A DNA stretch of 50,573 nt, taken from NCBI GenBank assembly GCA_030527105.1, contig JAUNBK010000019.1:1-50573 (forward strand), written 5' to 3'. The stretch is from Planctomycetia bacterium (GTDB taxonomy: Bacteria; Planctomycetota; Planctomycetia; Pirellulales; Thermoguttaceae). A program made the translations under genes and the position numbers. Below the pieces are notes generated by a model. It was not told the DNA's origin. It worked only from the letters and a program-made list of their open reading frames with translations, and made no database searches. Below, in pieces: positions 9,195-18,274 of this stretch; the stretch's first letter is position 1, and each line of letters opens with the position of its first letter.

Positions 9195-10403
9195 CTATTC
9201 GGAAAGCTGGAGATCCCCTGAGTGCTGGTATGAAAGCGCAGAGGCGGAAATTCTCCAGTTCTTACCGAATTGGGATTCGATCGCCTTATGAAACAAAAAC
9301 ATGAGAAGATTGTAGTCCACAACAGGACAAGGGAGATGCGGTGCCGCTTGTGTGGTGTTGCTGGAGTCAAACTGCGGGTCTTCGTTCAGATAGGCGCGGA
9401 AAAGTTTCATTTGCTTCATAAAGTTCTGCCCAAACCACGCTTCGTCACAGCGCAATTCATCGTTTTCGTTCACGAGATTCGAATATTGCTCAACCACATC
9501 TTGGATCGTTTTGGCGACATCTTTCATTTGGGGCGGATTTGGATTCGTCAAGTGATACGTTTTCCCATGCAGTTCTTTGTTGCTAAAGATGTGCATAAGG
9601 ACTTTCGCCACCCAATCGACAGGGACGAGATTTTTGCTTTCGTTTCCGTTCATTCCCATTGCGGCAAGGGCAAAACGTGCGCTCGTGGAGCCTAACGAAA
9701 GTCGACTGACGAGAGTATGCACGAGCTTGAGCGCGGCATAAAGCCCACTAAAGGTGGCGGTGTAGCCCGTTTGCGTGTCGCCAATGACGATGCTGGGGCG
9801 ATATACCGTGAGAGATTCAAAACCGAAATCACGCACCATCTGCTCGGATTCCATCTTGCTTCTCTCGTAGTCGTTGCGAAATTCCTGTCCTTCGTTGCAT
9901 TCGTGCTCATAAAAGATCGGTTTTGACCCCGCGACATACGCAGTGGAGATGTGGTGGAACTTCCGAATTTGGGCGCGTTCGCAAAGACGCAACACCGTAT
10001 GAATGCCTTGGAGGTTGGTAAGATATGGCTCCGCGTCACGATCTCCATAAAAAACGAGACTCGCGGCACTATGAATAACGGTGTCGACATTTTTCTTGCA
10101 CCAATCGGCGTGCTCTTCCAGCCAACCCAAACCGGAAAGGTCGCCAGCAATAACTTTCGGGCGAGGATAACGAAAGCCCTCAGATTCCCAAACTTTGAGT
10201 AAGGCGTCCACCCGCTGAGAAGCGCTTTTGTTCCGAGATTGACGCACGAGGACGACAACACGATATCCATGACTCAAAAGGTCGCGGAGGAAATACGACC
10301 CCAACATGCCTGTCGCTCCCGTAAGAAAGACATATTTTTCGTTCTCTCGAGTAGGTGTCAGCGGCTTGTGAAAAGGTTCCGAGTTTAGGTTGAATGCGTT
10401 CAT
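9195..10403 (-). CDS. NAD(P)-dependent thioester-reductase-like SDR (extended family)
   Basis: A 402-residue protein counted from ATG at 10403. The Rossmann motif GATGMLGSY lies near the N-terminus, and DTVIHSAASLVFYGD and an active-site Y-x-x-x-K (YERSK) follow in the expected order. The closest named families are extended SDRs: the NRPS thioester-reductase domain and fatty acyl-CoA reductase type (male sterility C-like), which reduce thioester-bound acyl groups. It could act on acyl chains, or as an epimerase/dehydratase on a nucleotide sugar. An in-frame upstream start at 10460 exists, but neither start has a clear Shine-Dalgarno. It is divergent from pepF. Confidence 0.75.
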   Translation of the reverse strand: MNAFNLNSEPFHKPLTPTRENEKYVFLTGATGMLGSYFLRDLLSHGYRVVVLVRQSRNKSASQRVDALLKVWESEGFRYPRPKVIAGDLSGLGWLEEHADWCKKNVDTVIHSAASLVFYGDRDAEPYLTNLQGIHTVLRLCERAQIRKFHHISTAYVAGSKPIFYEHECNEGQEFRNDYERSKMESEQMVRDFGFESLTVYRPSIVIGDTQTGYTATFSGLYAALKLVHTLVSRLSLGSTSARFALAAMGMNGNESKNLVPVDWVAKVLMHIFSNKELHGKTYHLTNPNPPQMKDVAKTIQDVVEQYSNLVNENDELRCDEAWFGQNFMKQMKLFRAYLNEDPQFDSSNTTQAAPHLPCPVVDYNLLMFLFHKAIESQFGKNWRISASALSYQHSGDLQLSE

Positions 10404-10585
10404 AGTATCAAAAGCAAGCATAAAAGCACGAAAAAATTGGGGTAGGACAACACGCCCCATACTGTGTCATGTATCGTTCGTTCCTCGTGGATTCTGAATG
10501 GAAAATGCGAAAAAACATATAAAAATTCGCGTCGACTCGGAAAAATAGGAAACAAAACCACATTTCTGCACAAAAAAACCTCCCC

Positions 10586-10613
10586 TATACAACGTTTTTT
10601 TTTGTGCTACAAT
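10586..10613 (+). promoter_or_regulatory. probable pepF promoter
   Basis: TATACA (4/6 match to the -35 box) is followed after 16 bp by TACAAT at 10608-10613, preceded by TGTGC, an extended -10-like context. Similar TGTGG/TGTGC-TA-box contexts recur before other genes in this window. The predicted start lies about 80 nt upstream of the pepF start codon. Confidence 0.45.
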
Positions 10614-10697
10614 AGAGTTGAGTATTTTGTCAGATTCCCTTCAAAACTTCGGAAGGGGATTTTTCCTTTTTCCCCTTTTATCCTTAGGGTACACACG

Positions 10698-12533
10698 ATG
10701 TCCGATATTATGAAGTCCAATATTATGAGAAATAAGGTGCCGACACGTTCCGACGTGCCGGAAGAATTCACGTGGGATCTCTCCTCTCTCTTCAAAAATG
10801 GTGAAGAATGGGACTCCTCCTTTCGCGAGTGGGAGAAAAATCTTGAGACAATCGCTTCATTTCAAGGTCGGCTGCACGAAAGCGCGGACATGTTGGCGCA
10901 ATGTCTCCATGAAATGTTTCAATTGAGCGAAAATGGCGAAGCGTTGGGCACTTACGCTCATCTCGTCCTCGCGGGCGACGGAGGAGACCCCGTTGCGGCG
11001 GAGCGTTTTGGACGTTTTATGAGTGCCGCAGGCAAGGAAGCCGAACTGACGAGCTTTATCGCGCCGGAAATTTTGGCAATCGACGACAAAACGCTTCAGA
11101 ATTTCCTTCAGGCGGAAGCGCTCGCGCCGTATAAACTCTGGCTCCAACTCCTCCTTGAAGAGAAACCACATACCCTCGGCGCAAAAGAGGAAAAACTCCT
11201 TGCCATGCAGACGGAGCTCCTCCAGACGCCTAGCAATGTTTTCGACCAACTCACGGACGTCGACATGAAATTCGGCACGATTCAAGACCACTCCGGCGAG
11301 ACGATCGAATTGAGCCACGCAACTTATTCGTCCCTCCTCCACGGTCCCAATCGAGACGTTCGACGTCAGGCGTTCAAACAATATTATCAAGTGTTCGACG
11401 CCCACAAAAACATGATCGCCGCGACGTATGCAGGCAGCGTGCAGCAGGACGTTTTCTTCGGCAAGGCGCGTGGTTTCGCCTCGGCGCGAGAGCGTGCGCT
11501 TTTTGTCGAACGCGTGCCGATCGAGGTTTATGATCGCTTGGTGGATGCCGTGCGACAGCGTCTCCCTGTCCTTTATCGTTATTATGAGATTCGTCGGAAG
11601 TTGATGAATCTCGACGACATCCACATGTACGACACCTACGCACCTATTTTTCCGGACGCAGACGTGAATTATCCCTGGGACACGGCAGTCGAAATGGTGC
11701 TCGATGCGGTCGCGCCTTTGGGAAATGAGTACGTCGCCGCGCTCAAAAGTGGTTTCAAAGAAGAACGTTGGTGCGATCGCTACGAAAATCAGGGAAAATC
11801 GAGCGGCGCGTTCTCTTGCGGCTCGTTTCGTGGCAAACCTTATATCCTCATGAATTTCAAGTCGGACGTGCTGGACCACGTTTTCACCCTCGCGCACGAG
11901 GCGGGACACTCCATGCACACGTGGTATTCCGTGAGAAATCAAACCTTCCCGTATTATAACTACACACTTTTTGCCGCCGAAGTCGCAAGCACGTTTAACG
12001 AGCAACTTCTCCACCACGCGCTCATGAGTCAAACGACGGACGTGCGTTCTCGCTTGCAACTCATTAATCGACAGGTTGATGCCATTCGCGCGACGATTTT
12101 TCGACAGACGATGTTTGCAGAATTCGAACGAGAGACACACGCAGCGGCGGAGAGAGGCGAGGCACTCACGCTCCAATTCTTCCGCAGCACGTATCAGACG
12201 CTACTCGAGGCGTATTTTGGGGAACGCTTCACGCTCGACGATGAACTTTCGCTCGAGTGTCTGCGCATTCCGCATTTTTATCATGCGTTTTATGTTTATA
12301 AATACGCGACAGGACTTTCTGCCGCAATCGCGCTTTCGCGCAGAGTCCTTGAGGGTGGAGCGCAAGAGTTGGACGACTACCTCGGGTTCCTCAAAGCGGG
12401 CGGAAGCCTCCCACCCATTGAGGCGCTTGCTCGGGCAGGTGTCGACATGCGCACGCCGCAGCCCGTCCTTGATGCACTCGAGGTTTTTGAGTCGCTCGTG
12501 GCGGATTTGGAGGATTTATCCCAAAAACTTTAA
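10698..12533 (+). CDS. pepF: oligoendopeptidase F (M3B family)
   Basis: A 611-residue cytosolic zinc metallopeptidase that degrades short peptides. The zinc motif is H400-E401-A-G-H404 in LAHEAGHSMHTWYS; the downstream FAAEVASTFNEQL supplies the third zinc ligand, as in M3 peptidases. The N-terminal helical domain (PEEFTWDLSSLFKNGEEWD onward) is typical of PepF, and the length matches the family. ATG at 10698 is chosen over upstream in-frame codons because it follows TTAGGGT and gives the usual N-terminus. The C-terminal YVYKYATGLSAAIAL is also family-typical. It appears to be expressed from its own promoter. Confidence 0.95.
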   Translation: MSDIMKSNIMRNKVPTRSDVPEEFTWDLSSLFKNGEEWDSSFREWEKNLETIASFQGRLHESADMLAQCLHEMFQLSENGEALGTYAHLVLAGDGGDPVAAERFGRFMSAAGKEAELTSFIAPEILAIDDKTLQNFLQAEALAPYKLWLQLLLEEKPHTLGAKEEKLLAMQTELLQTPSNVFDQLTDVDMKFGTIQDHSGETIELSHATYSSLLHGPNRDVRRQAFKQYYQVFDAHKNMIAATYAGSVQQDVFFGKARGFASARERALFVERVPIEVYDRLVDAVRQRLPVLYRYYEIRRKLMNLDDIHMYDTYAPIFPDADVNYPWDTAVEMVLDAVAPLGNEYVAALKSGFKEERWCDRYENQGKSSGAFSCGSFRGKPYILMNFKSDVLDHVFTLAHEAGHSMHTWYSVRNQTFPYYNYTLFAAEVASTFNEQLLHHALMSQTTDVRSRLQLINRQVDAIRATIFRQTMFAEFERETHAAAERGEALTLQFFRSTYQTLLEAYFGERFTLDDELSLECLRIPHFYHAFYVYKYATGLSAAIALSRRVLEGGAQELDDYLGFLKAGGSLPPIEALARAGVDMRTPQPVLDALEVFESLVADLEDLSQKL

Positions 12534-12587
12534 TGAAATTGGGAAATTTTCTCAAATTGCTATGGACAAAATGGAGGAAAATCGTTA

Positions 12588-12619
12588 TTCTCCCGTAGTT
12601 GCTCACACTTATGGGAGAA
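12588..12619 (+). promoter_or_regulatory. hairpin that would mask the lipoprotein gene ribosome binding site
   Basis: TTCTCCC (12588-12594) is complementary to GGGAGAA (12613-12619). The latter contains the presumed Shine-Dalgarno of the lipoprotein gene starting at 12623. If transcribed together, the stem would occlude translation initiation. Function is inference. Confidence 0.3.
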
Positions 12620-12622
12620 ATA

Positions 12623-13669
12623 ATGAAGTTTTCCAATTTTTTCCACAACTCGTTCCTGTTCGTTTTGCCGTTGGCGCTCGTGCTCCAGACCGGGTGTGCG
12701 CTTAATAATGCCCGGATCGAAGCTCTTGAGCGCGAGAATGCCGAGCAACGACAGAGAATTTGGAAGAGCAACGTCAAAATGGATGATTTTCGGCGCGAGA
12801 ACGAAGCGCTGCGGAATCAAATTGCGCAGTTAGAGTCCAACTCCTCACGAGGCTCCTCGCGCCAACATAGCGTCTTGGGTGGAAGCGCGACCTCTGGCGC
12901 CACGTCTGGCTCCGCAGGCTCGCCCCTTTTGTCTCCCCTGCCGGAACGCTCGGGTTCCTCCCCACTCTCCCCCACGCCACACACGTCGTCAGGCGGAACG
13001 CTCCCACTGTCGACAACTCCCCCACCCTCCAGCTTGGGCACACCCACGACGGAGGGCGTTCCGGATTGGTTGGAACCAGAAGCCAAAGCACTCAATCCTC
13101 CGTCGGGCAGCCTGGTCACGCCCGAGGGTGCGGCGCGGCAAGTTCGTGTGCGAAAAACGGACAGCCGTGAGGTTTATTCTGTGGAGCTTCTGCCCGAGAA
13201 AGCGTACGCGATCCACTACCAAGGAGTGCACGCAGAGTTCCGACTTAAGGACGCAGCTGGGAATATTGTCCTCGCGCCAGGCAACATTGTCGTCAAAATC
13301 ACGGATCCGAAGAAACCTCCCAAAAGCGCGCTCGTTTCGAAGTGGGTCTATACGCCTCAAAAAATCGCCGAGATTATCAACTCCGGCAACGCGGGACTCT
13401 CGATCCCTCTCGACATGGAGTGGGTGAAAGATTGCCCCGAAAATTTGAATCTTGAGATACATATCCTTTATCAAACGAGCGACAAGAGATTGCTGATTGA
13501 TCGCAAGCCGATCGACTTGGCGCGTGGGTCGTACGAGGACGCCTCAGGTCTCGCGTCGAATGCGGCGTCAGGTCTCCAAGCCGCTCCCGTGGCACCGCCT
13601 GTGGGAAGCGCGGCTGGCGCACAAGATCCATTTTTGGAGCGCCCGCAGTGGAGTCCCAACCCGTTGTAA
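12623..13669 (+). CDS. predicted lipoprotein with coiled coil and Ser/Pro linker
   Basis: A 348-residue exported protein. The signal sequence ends in a lipobox-like LQTGC (about residues 21-25), so the mature protein is probably anchored by an acylated cysteine. A short coiled coil follows (RIEALERENAEQRQRIWKSN and on, about 30-75), then a low-complexity Ser/Pro/Thr/Gly linker (about 80-150) and a folded C-terminal part with beta-rich character (about 170-310). ATG at 12623 is preferred because GGGAG lies upstream and the signal peptide begins there. I do not recognise the C-terminal domain. A SlyB- or LPP-like envelope role is possible but not supported further. The DUF2784 gene follows. Confidence 0.7.
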   Translation: MKFSNFFHNSFLFVLPLALVLQTGCALNNARIEALERENAEQRQRIWKSNVKMDDFRRENEALRNQIAQLESNSSRGSSRQHSVLGGSATSGATSGSAGSPLLSPLPERSGSSPLSPTPHTSSGGTLPLSTTPPPSSLGTPTTEGVPDWLEPEAKALNPPSGSLVTPEGAARQVRVRKTDSREVYSVELLPEKAYAIHYQGVHAEFRLKDAAGNIVLAPGNIVVKITDPKKPPKSALVSKWVYTPQKIAEIINSGNAGLSIPLDMEWVKDCPENLNLEIHILYQTSDKRLLIDRKPIDLARGSYEDASGLASNAASGLQAAPVAPPVGSAAGAQDPFLERPQWSPNPL

Positions 13670-13712
13670 GTTTTCGCGCTAGCGTCCGTATCATAAGGAG
13701 GCGACTTTTTTC

Positions 13713-14153
13713 ATGAACGCCTACGTTCTTCTCGCGGATTTCGTCGTCGCGATCCATTGTCTTTATATGTTCGTCATCGTTGTGGGGCTTTTTTTGCCGT
13801 ACGTCGGTTGGTTTTTTCGTTGGTCGATCATCCACAATGGATTCATTCGTCTCCTTCCGCTCCTCATGCTTCTTATCGTCGTAATCGAGGCGTGGTGCGG
13901 CGTGCAGTGTCCACTCACCACGTTGGAGAACGAACTGCGTCGCGCGGGCGGCGTCGCGCTCAGCGAAGGAACTTTCGTCGGGCGCTGCTTCCAAAAAATC
14001 CTCTTCTGGCCAATCAGCAGAGCCTGGTTTAAATGGATTTACTCCGCAGTCTTTCTCCTTTTCGTCGTCGCGTGGGTTTGGATTCCACCTCGATTTGGGA
14101 AAATCGGAAACTTTCTCCACAAAAAAACGCCTCCCTCCGAGCCGAGGGCGTAG
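13713..14153 (+). CDS. DUF2784 family membrane protein
   Basis: A 146-residue protein with about four transmembrane segments. It has the DUF2784 pattern: an N-terminal helix with LADFVVAIHCLYMFVIVVG, then WCGVQCPLTTLENELRRAGG, the hallmark CPLTxLEN loop. The start has a strong ribosome binding site, AAGGAGG, 10 nt upstream. It lies 43 nt after the lipoprotein gene and is probably co-transcribed with it. Function of the family is unknown. Confidence 0.85.
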   Translation: MNAYVLLADFVVAIHCLYMFVIVVGLFLPYVGWFFRWSIIHNGFIRLLPLLMLLIVVIEAWCGVQCPLTTLENELRRAGGVALSEGTFVGRCFQKILFWPISRAWFKWIYSAVFLLFVVAWVWIPPRFGKIGNFLHKKTPPSEPRA

Positions 14154-14467
14154 CGAAGCGCATCCAGGCACGCCGCCCGAGACACGACATTCTCATCAAA
14201 GCGAGCGGCCCCAAAAGGTTTCCCCTCTCGCCCGAAAGGAGGGACGCAGGCGAAAATCCCTCCCTAAAGCGGATTTTATTCCCCAAACAACAAGAAATTT
14301 TACAAAACTTTTACACATAGCCCTTTTCGAAAATCGATTTTCGGATATACTTAGCATTATTTACGAAAGTTTTACGTTTTGCGACTTCCAAACATTTCGC
14401 GCTGTGGTAGAATAGAAAGAATAGGACACTGGCGCGCAGTGTTTGGCTGAAAGATTATAAGAAACTC
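14154..14467 (+). other. intergenic region with a probable promoter
   Basis: No gene is seen in these 314 bases. TAGAAT at 14408-14413 preceded by TGTGG resembles an extended -10, with a weak -35 (CTTCCA, 14385-14390). It would drive the MFS-acyltransferase-ligase gene about 50 nt further on. Confidence 0.4.
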
Positions 14468-17400
14468 ATGACACAAAATAAAAATTTACATGAGGAAGAC
14501 ACGCCGATCTGCGCCTCAGAGGGGGGCGGCTTGTTTTCCCGCAGTTTTATCGGACTGTTCATCACCCAATTCACGGTAGCACTTAACGACAACATTTTCC
14601 GGTGGCTCCTCATCCCTATCGGGACGGCGCTGCTCGCGTACGAATCCGGGGCGTATGATTCCTCGAAAGATTATTTGCTCACGTGGGGTTCCGTGGTGTT
14701 TTTCCTTCCGTTCATCATTTTTTCGGGGTACGGTGGGTATTTTGGAGATCGCTTTAGCAAGCGCTCCGTCATGATCGGCTGCAAAATTGCGGAAATTCTC
14801 GTGATGATCCTTGGCGTCGTCGCGATCCTTCTGGGAAGTTTGCCGCTACTCCTCGTTGCGCTCTTTTTTATGGGAGCGCAAAGTGCGATATATAGTCCAT
14901 CCAAGTATAGCGCGATTCCGGAGATCGTTGCCGAGAAAAACATCTCCTGCGCTAATGGTTTGATTGGTCTCGCCACCATGCTTGCCGTGATTTTAGGCAC
15001 CGCGTGGGGCGGATTATTGTACGACTGGACGACCGTCGCCAATCAGAACGGAACGCGCGACATTGTCGCACACCCGGGATTGTTTCGGACGTGGATTTCG
15101 GGCGTAACGCTCGTTGGGGTTGGCGTCGTTGGGCTTCTCTCCGCATTGATGATGAGGAGGCTGCCTGCCGCGAATCCGAAGGCGGAATTCCCTTACGTTC
15201 CGTTTTGGAATAGTTTTTGTGACATTTATTACCTTTGGCAGCACTCCCCGTTGTTGTACGTGGCGGCTGCGAGTGCGTTTTATTGGGGGTTTGGTGCGCT
15301 TGCGCAGTCCCTGATTTACTCCTTCGCGAAGCCCGAATTGGTCGGATCGGAAAGTCAGACCTTTTTTAGCCTCTTGTTGGGGCTGCTCTCCATCGGCATT
15401 GGGGTCGGCAGCCTGATCGCGGGCTTCGTGTCCGGGGGGAAGGTTCGGCTCACCACCGTTCCTATCGCGGGATTCGGAATCGCAATTTCCGCAATCGCGC
15501 TGTTTTTCACCCCCGCCGGAGTGCAGAATCCCCAGTCGATTGCCTATATTTATGCAGCAGTTGGGTTGTTTGTCCTCGGCGTTTTCGCGGGGATGTTCGA
15601 CATTCCCCTCCTTGCCTACCTGCAAGACAAAGGGGATCCGAAGCAGCGGAGCAAAATCGTTGCGGGGAGCAACTTTTTGAGTTTCTCCGCCATGCTCCTC
15701 GGTGGAGCGTGCTACGGGCTTTTGTCCACTGGGCTTGGGTTGTCCCCGCGCGGGATTTGGCTCACGCTCGGAATTGCTGCGGGGTGCGTGGCGATCGTCG
15801 CGTTCCTGTTTATATTTTTGAAATTTAGCGCGAGAGTCATTATCCTCTCGTGTTTGAAATTATTATATCGTATTGAGTTTCGCGGACTCGAGAACATCCC
15901 GCCGAAAGGACCTTTCGTCATTGCGTCCAACCATGTGAGTTATCTCGACGGGTTGATCATGTGCCTTAAAGTTCCCTACAGTGGTCGAGTTCCGAGAATC
16001 GTTTATTGGGGGCAATTCGCGAGAGTACCCCTCTTGCGGGAGTTATCGGCAGTTTATCGCGGAATTCCCGTTGAGTCGGGCAAAGCAGCGGTCTACGCTA
16101 TTCGCGACGCTCGAAAGGCTTTGGAGAATGGCGAGGTTGTCGGGATTTTTCCCGAGGGCTGCATCACACGTCACGCCATTTTAATGCCCTTCAAACCTGG
16201 TATTAGACACATGTTGAAGGGGAAAGACGACATCCCGGTCGTCCCCATGCACATCGGAGGCGCGTTCGGAAGTATTTTTAGCTTCAAAGGCACGAAATTC
16301 TTCTGGAAGATTCCGGAACGTTTTTCGTGGAGATGTATTTTGAATTTCCGATTCCGCAGACACATTGTCGTGGAGTTTGGCAAACCCATTTATAATTTTT
16401 ATGAGAGAGACGAACGCGCGCTTGTCGAGGCGGTCGTCGATCTTCAGAAGGATTATATCCAGAATAGTATTATGCAAAACGGAACTGACTCAGACAGTTT
16501 TAATATAGATTGGATTCCCGCTAGAAGCGTCGTCCGCCAGTGGAAGACCTACATTCATAGGGAGTTGGCGATTGCCGACTCGAACGGAATGGAACTCACG
16601 GGAGCGGATGCACTCATTCGCGCGCTCATTTTTCGGCGTCTGCTGAGGAAATTTGTCCTCGACAAAGACGAAAAAACCGTTGGGATTCTTATCCCTCCCT
16701 GCGTTCCGAGTGTCCTCGCAAATGCGGCTCTCACGATCGATGGTCGCACGGTCGTGAATTTGAATTACACCGTGAGCAATGAGATTATGAATCATTGTAT
16801 TCGAGTCGCGGGGCTGAAGCACGTCCTCACGAGCCGAAAGGTCATGGAAAAATTGAACTACCAGCTCGAGTGCGAGACGGTGTTTTTGGAGGATCTCGTC
16901 CCAAAAGTCACGCTGTGGGACAAAATTGCGTGCGCGTTTCAAACGAAATGTCTCCCGCTTGGACTCCTTTATCGCCAGCTTGGGCTTCATAAAATTGACC
17001 CAGACGACTTGATGACGATCATTTTCACTTCCGGCTCGACGGGCATTCCTAAGGGCGTGATGCTTTCGCACAAAAATATCGGGGGAAACATCGCGTGCTA
17101 CTCCAACTTTTTCCACTTGGACAAGCGCGACAGCGCGATTGGCGTGCTCCCCTTCTTCCACTCCTTCGGCTATACGGGCACGCTCTGGACCGTTTTGACG
17201 CGAGGAATGAAAGGTTTTTATCACGTTTCTCCGCTTGAGTATCGCCCCATTGCAAAATTGTGCAGAAAATATCGCCCCACGATGATGGTCGGGACGCCCA
17301 CCTTCTTGCGCACGTACGCGAGAAAGCTGGAGCGCGATGATTTGTCGTGCGTTAATCTCGTTGTGTCGGGCGCGGAGCGTTGCCCACCCGAGTTGATGGA

Positions 17401-18118
17401 CGAATACGAGAGGAAATTTGGAATTCGTCCGATTCAGGGCTATGGTCTCACGGAGACCGCCCCTGTCGTCTCGGCAAACATTCCTCCCTCCCGCCATTTT
17501 AGCGGAATGGAGCCGATGCCGAAGGACGATTCTATTGGATTTCCCATGCCGGGCGTGAGTGTGAAAGTCCTCAACCTCGAGACGGGCGAAGTGTGCAAGA
17601 CGGGCGAGGTCGGTATGTTGTGGGTAACGGGGATCAGCATCATGAAGGGCTATCTCAACGAGCCAGAGAGAACCGCCGAGGTGCTCAAAGATGGTTGGTA
17701 TTGCACGGGAGACCTCGTTTCCCAAGATGCCGACAATTTCCTCTTCATTGCCGGGAGGTTGAGTCGTTTCGCGAAAATCGGTGGCGAAATGGTGCCGCAC
17801 GAAGGGTTGGAGATGGAATTGAACAAGATTCTTGGATTCAATCCAGAGGAGGAACCGAAGATTTGCGTCACGTCCGTCCCCGATGAGCGAAAGGGAGAAA
17901 GGCTTGTCGTTCTCTACACCGAGCTGCCCCAAGCGCCCGAGGAGATCAACGCGCAGCTGGTCGAGAAAAAGTATCCGTCGTTGTGGATTCCGTCCATTGA
18001 TTCCTACTATAAAATCGATCACATCCCCGTTTTAGGCACAGGGAAGCTCGACTTGTATGGGATTCGCGAGATGGCGAAGCAATTTTCCAACGTTAGAGGG
18101 ACTTCGAACGAGAAATAG
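14468..18118 (+). CDS. MFS transporter - PlsC acyltransferase - AMP-dependent acyl ligase fusion (LplT-Aas-like)
   Basis: A 1216-residue three-domain protein. Residues 1 to about 450 form a twelve-helix major-facilitator domain starting QFTVALNDNIFRWLLIP, as in the lysophospholipid flippase LplT. Residues about 470-680 are a PlsC-type acyltransferase with the catalytic H489-x4-D494 (NHVSYLD) and the FPEG motif at 561-564. Residues about 690-1210 are an acyl-adenylating domain with TSGSTGIPKG (854-863) and YGLTETAP. In Gram-negative bacteria LplT imports lysophospholipids and Aas re-acylates them; here all three steps are in one chain, suggesting membrane phospholipid repair or recycling. The combined arrangement is known in several phyla. 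ATG 14468 has only a weak upstream AAGA. Confidence 0.9.
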   Translation: MTQNKNLHEEDTPICASEGGGLFSRSFIGLFITQFTVALNDNIFRWLLIPIGTALLAYESGAYDSSKDYLLTWGSVVFFLPFIIFSGYGGYFGDRFSKRSVMIGCKIAEILVMILGVVAILLGSLPLLLVALFFMGAQSAIYSPSKYSAIPEIVAEKNISCANGLIGLATMLAVILGTAWGGLLYDWTTVANQNGTRDIVAHPGLFRTWISGVTLVGVGVVGLLSALMMRRLPAANPKAEFPYVPFWNSFCDIYYLWQHSPLLYVAAASAFYWGFGALAQSLIYSFAKPELVGSESQTFFSLLLGLLSIGIGVGSLIAGFVSGGKVRLTTVPIAGFGIAISAIALFFTPAGVQNPQSIAYIYAAVGLFVLGVFAGMFDIPLLAYLQDKGDPKQRSKIVAGSNFLSFSAMLLGGACYGLLSTGLGLSPRGIWLTLGIAAGCVAIVAFLFIFLKFSARVIILSCLKLLYRIEFRGLENIPPKGPFVIASNHVSYLDGLIMCLKVPYSGRVPRIVYWGQFARVPLLRELSAVYRGIPVESGKAAVYAIRDARKALENGEVVGIFPEGCITRHAILMPFKPGIRHMLKGKDDIPVVPMHIGGAFGSIFSFKGTKFFWKIPERFSWRCILNFRFRRHIVVEFGKPIYNFYERDERALVEAVVDLQKDYIQNSIMQNGTDSDSFNIDWIPARSVVRQWKTYIHRELAIADSNGMELTGADALIRALIFRRLLRKFVLDKDEKTVGILIPPCVPSVLANAALTIDGRTVVNLNYTVSNEIMNHCIRVAGLKHVLTSRKVMEKLNYQLECETVFLEDLVPKVTLWDKIACAFQTKCLPLGLLYRQLGLHKIDPDDLMTIIFTSGSTGIPKGVMLSHKNIGGNIACYSNFFHLDKRDSAIGVLPFFHSFGYTGTLWTVLTRGMKGFYHVSPLEYRPIAKLCRKYRPTMMVGTPTFLRTYARKLERDDLSCVNLVVSGAERCPPELMDEYERKFGIRPIQGYGLTETAPVVSANIPPSRHFSGMEPMPKDDSIGFPMPGVSVKVLNLETGEVCKTGEVGMLWVTGISIMKGYLNEPERTAEVLKDGWYCTGDLVSQDADNFLFIAGRLSRFAKIGGEMVPHEGLEMELNKILGFNPEEEPKICVTSVPDERKGERLVVLYTELPQAPEEINAQLVEKKYPSLWIPSIDSYYKIDHIPVLGTGKLDLYGIREMAKQFSNVRGTSNEK

Positions 18119-18162
18119 GATTAAAGGTTCTATTTCTCGCACGTCGTATTTTGAAAGTAGTT

Positions 18163-18195
18163 TTCACAATGCTTCCGTTTGTGAGGCATTGTGAA
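18163..18195 (+). terminator. rho-independent-like hairpin
   Basis: A perfect 10-bp stem TTCACAATGC / GCATTGTGAA with a 13-nt loop is followed by TTTGTTGTATTTT. It lies 45 nt after the stop of the fusion gene. Confidence 0.65.
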
Positions 18196-18274
18196 TTTGT
18201 TGTATTTTAAAAGAGAGTTTCTGTTGATCATCCTTCCCACAGTTTTTTCCCATTGATTTTTGAGGAGAGTATTT

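Noticed and set aside
16490..18022. A 510-codon minus-strand frame under the fusion gene
   Set aside because: Shadow of the well-supported PlsC/AMP-ligase frame.
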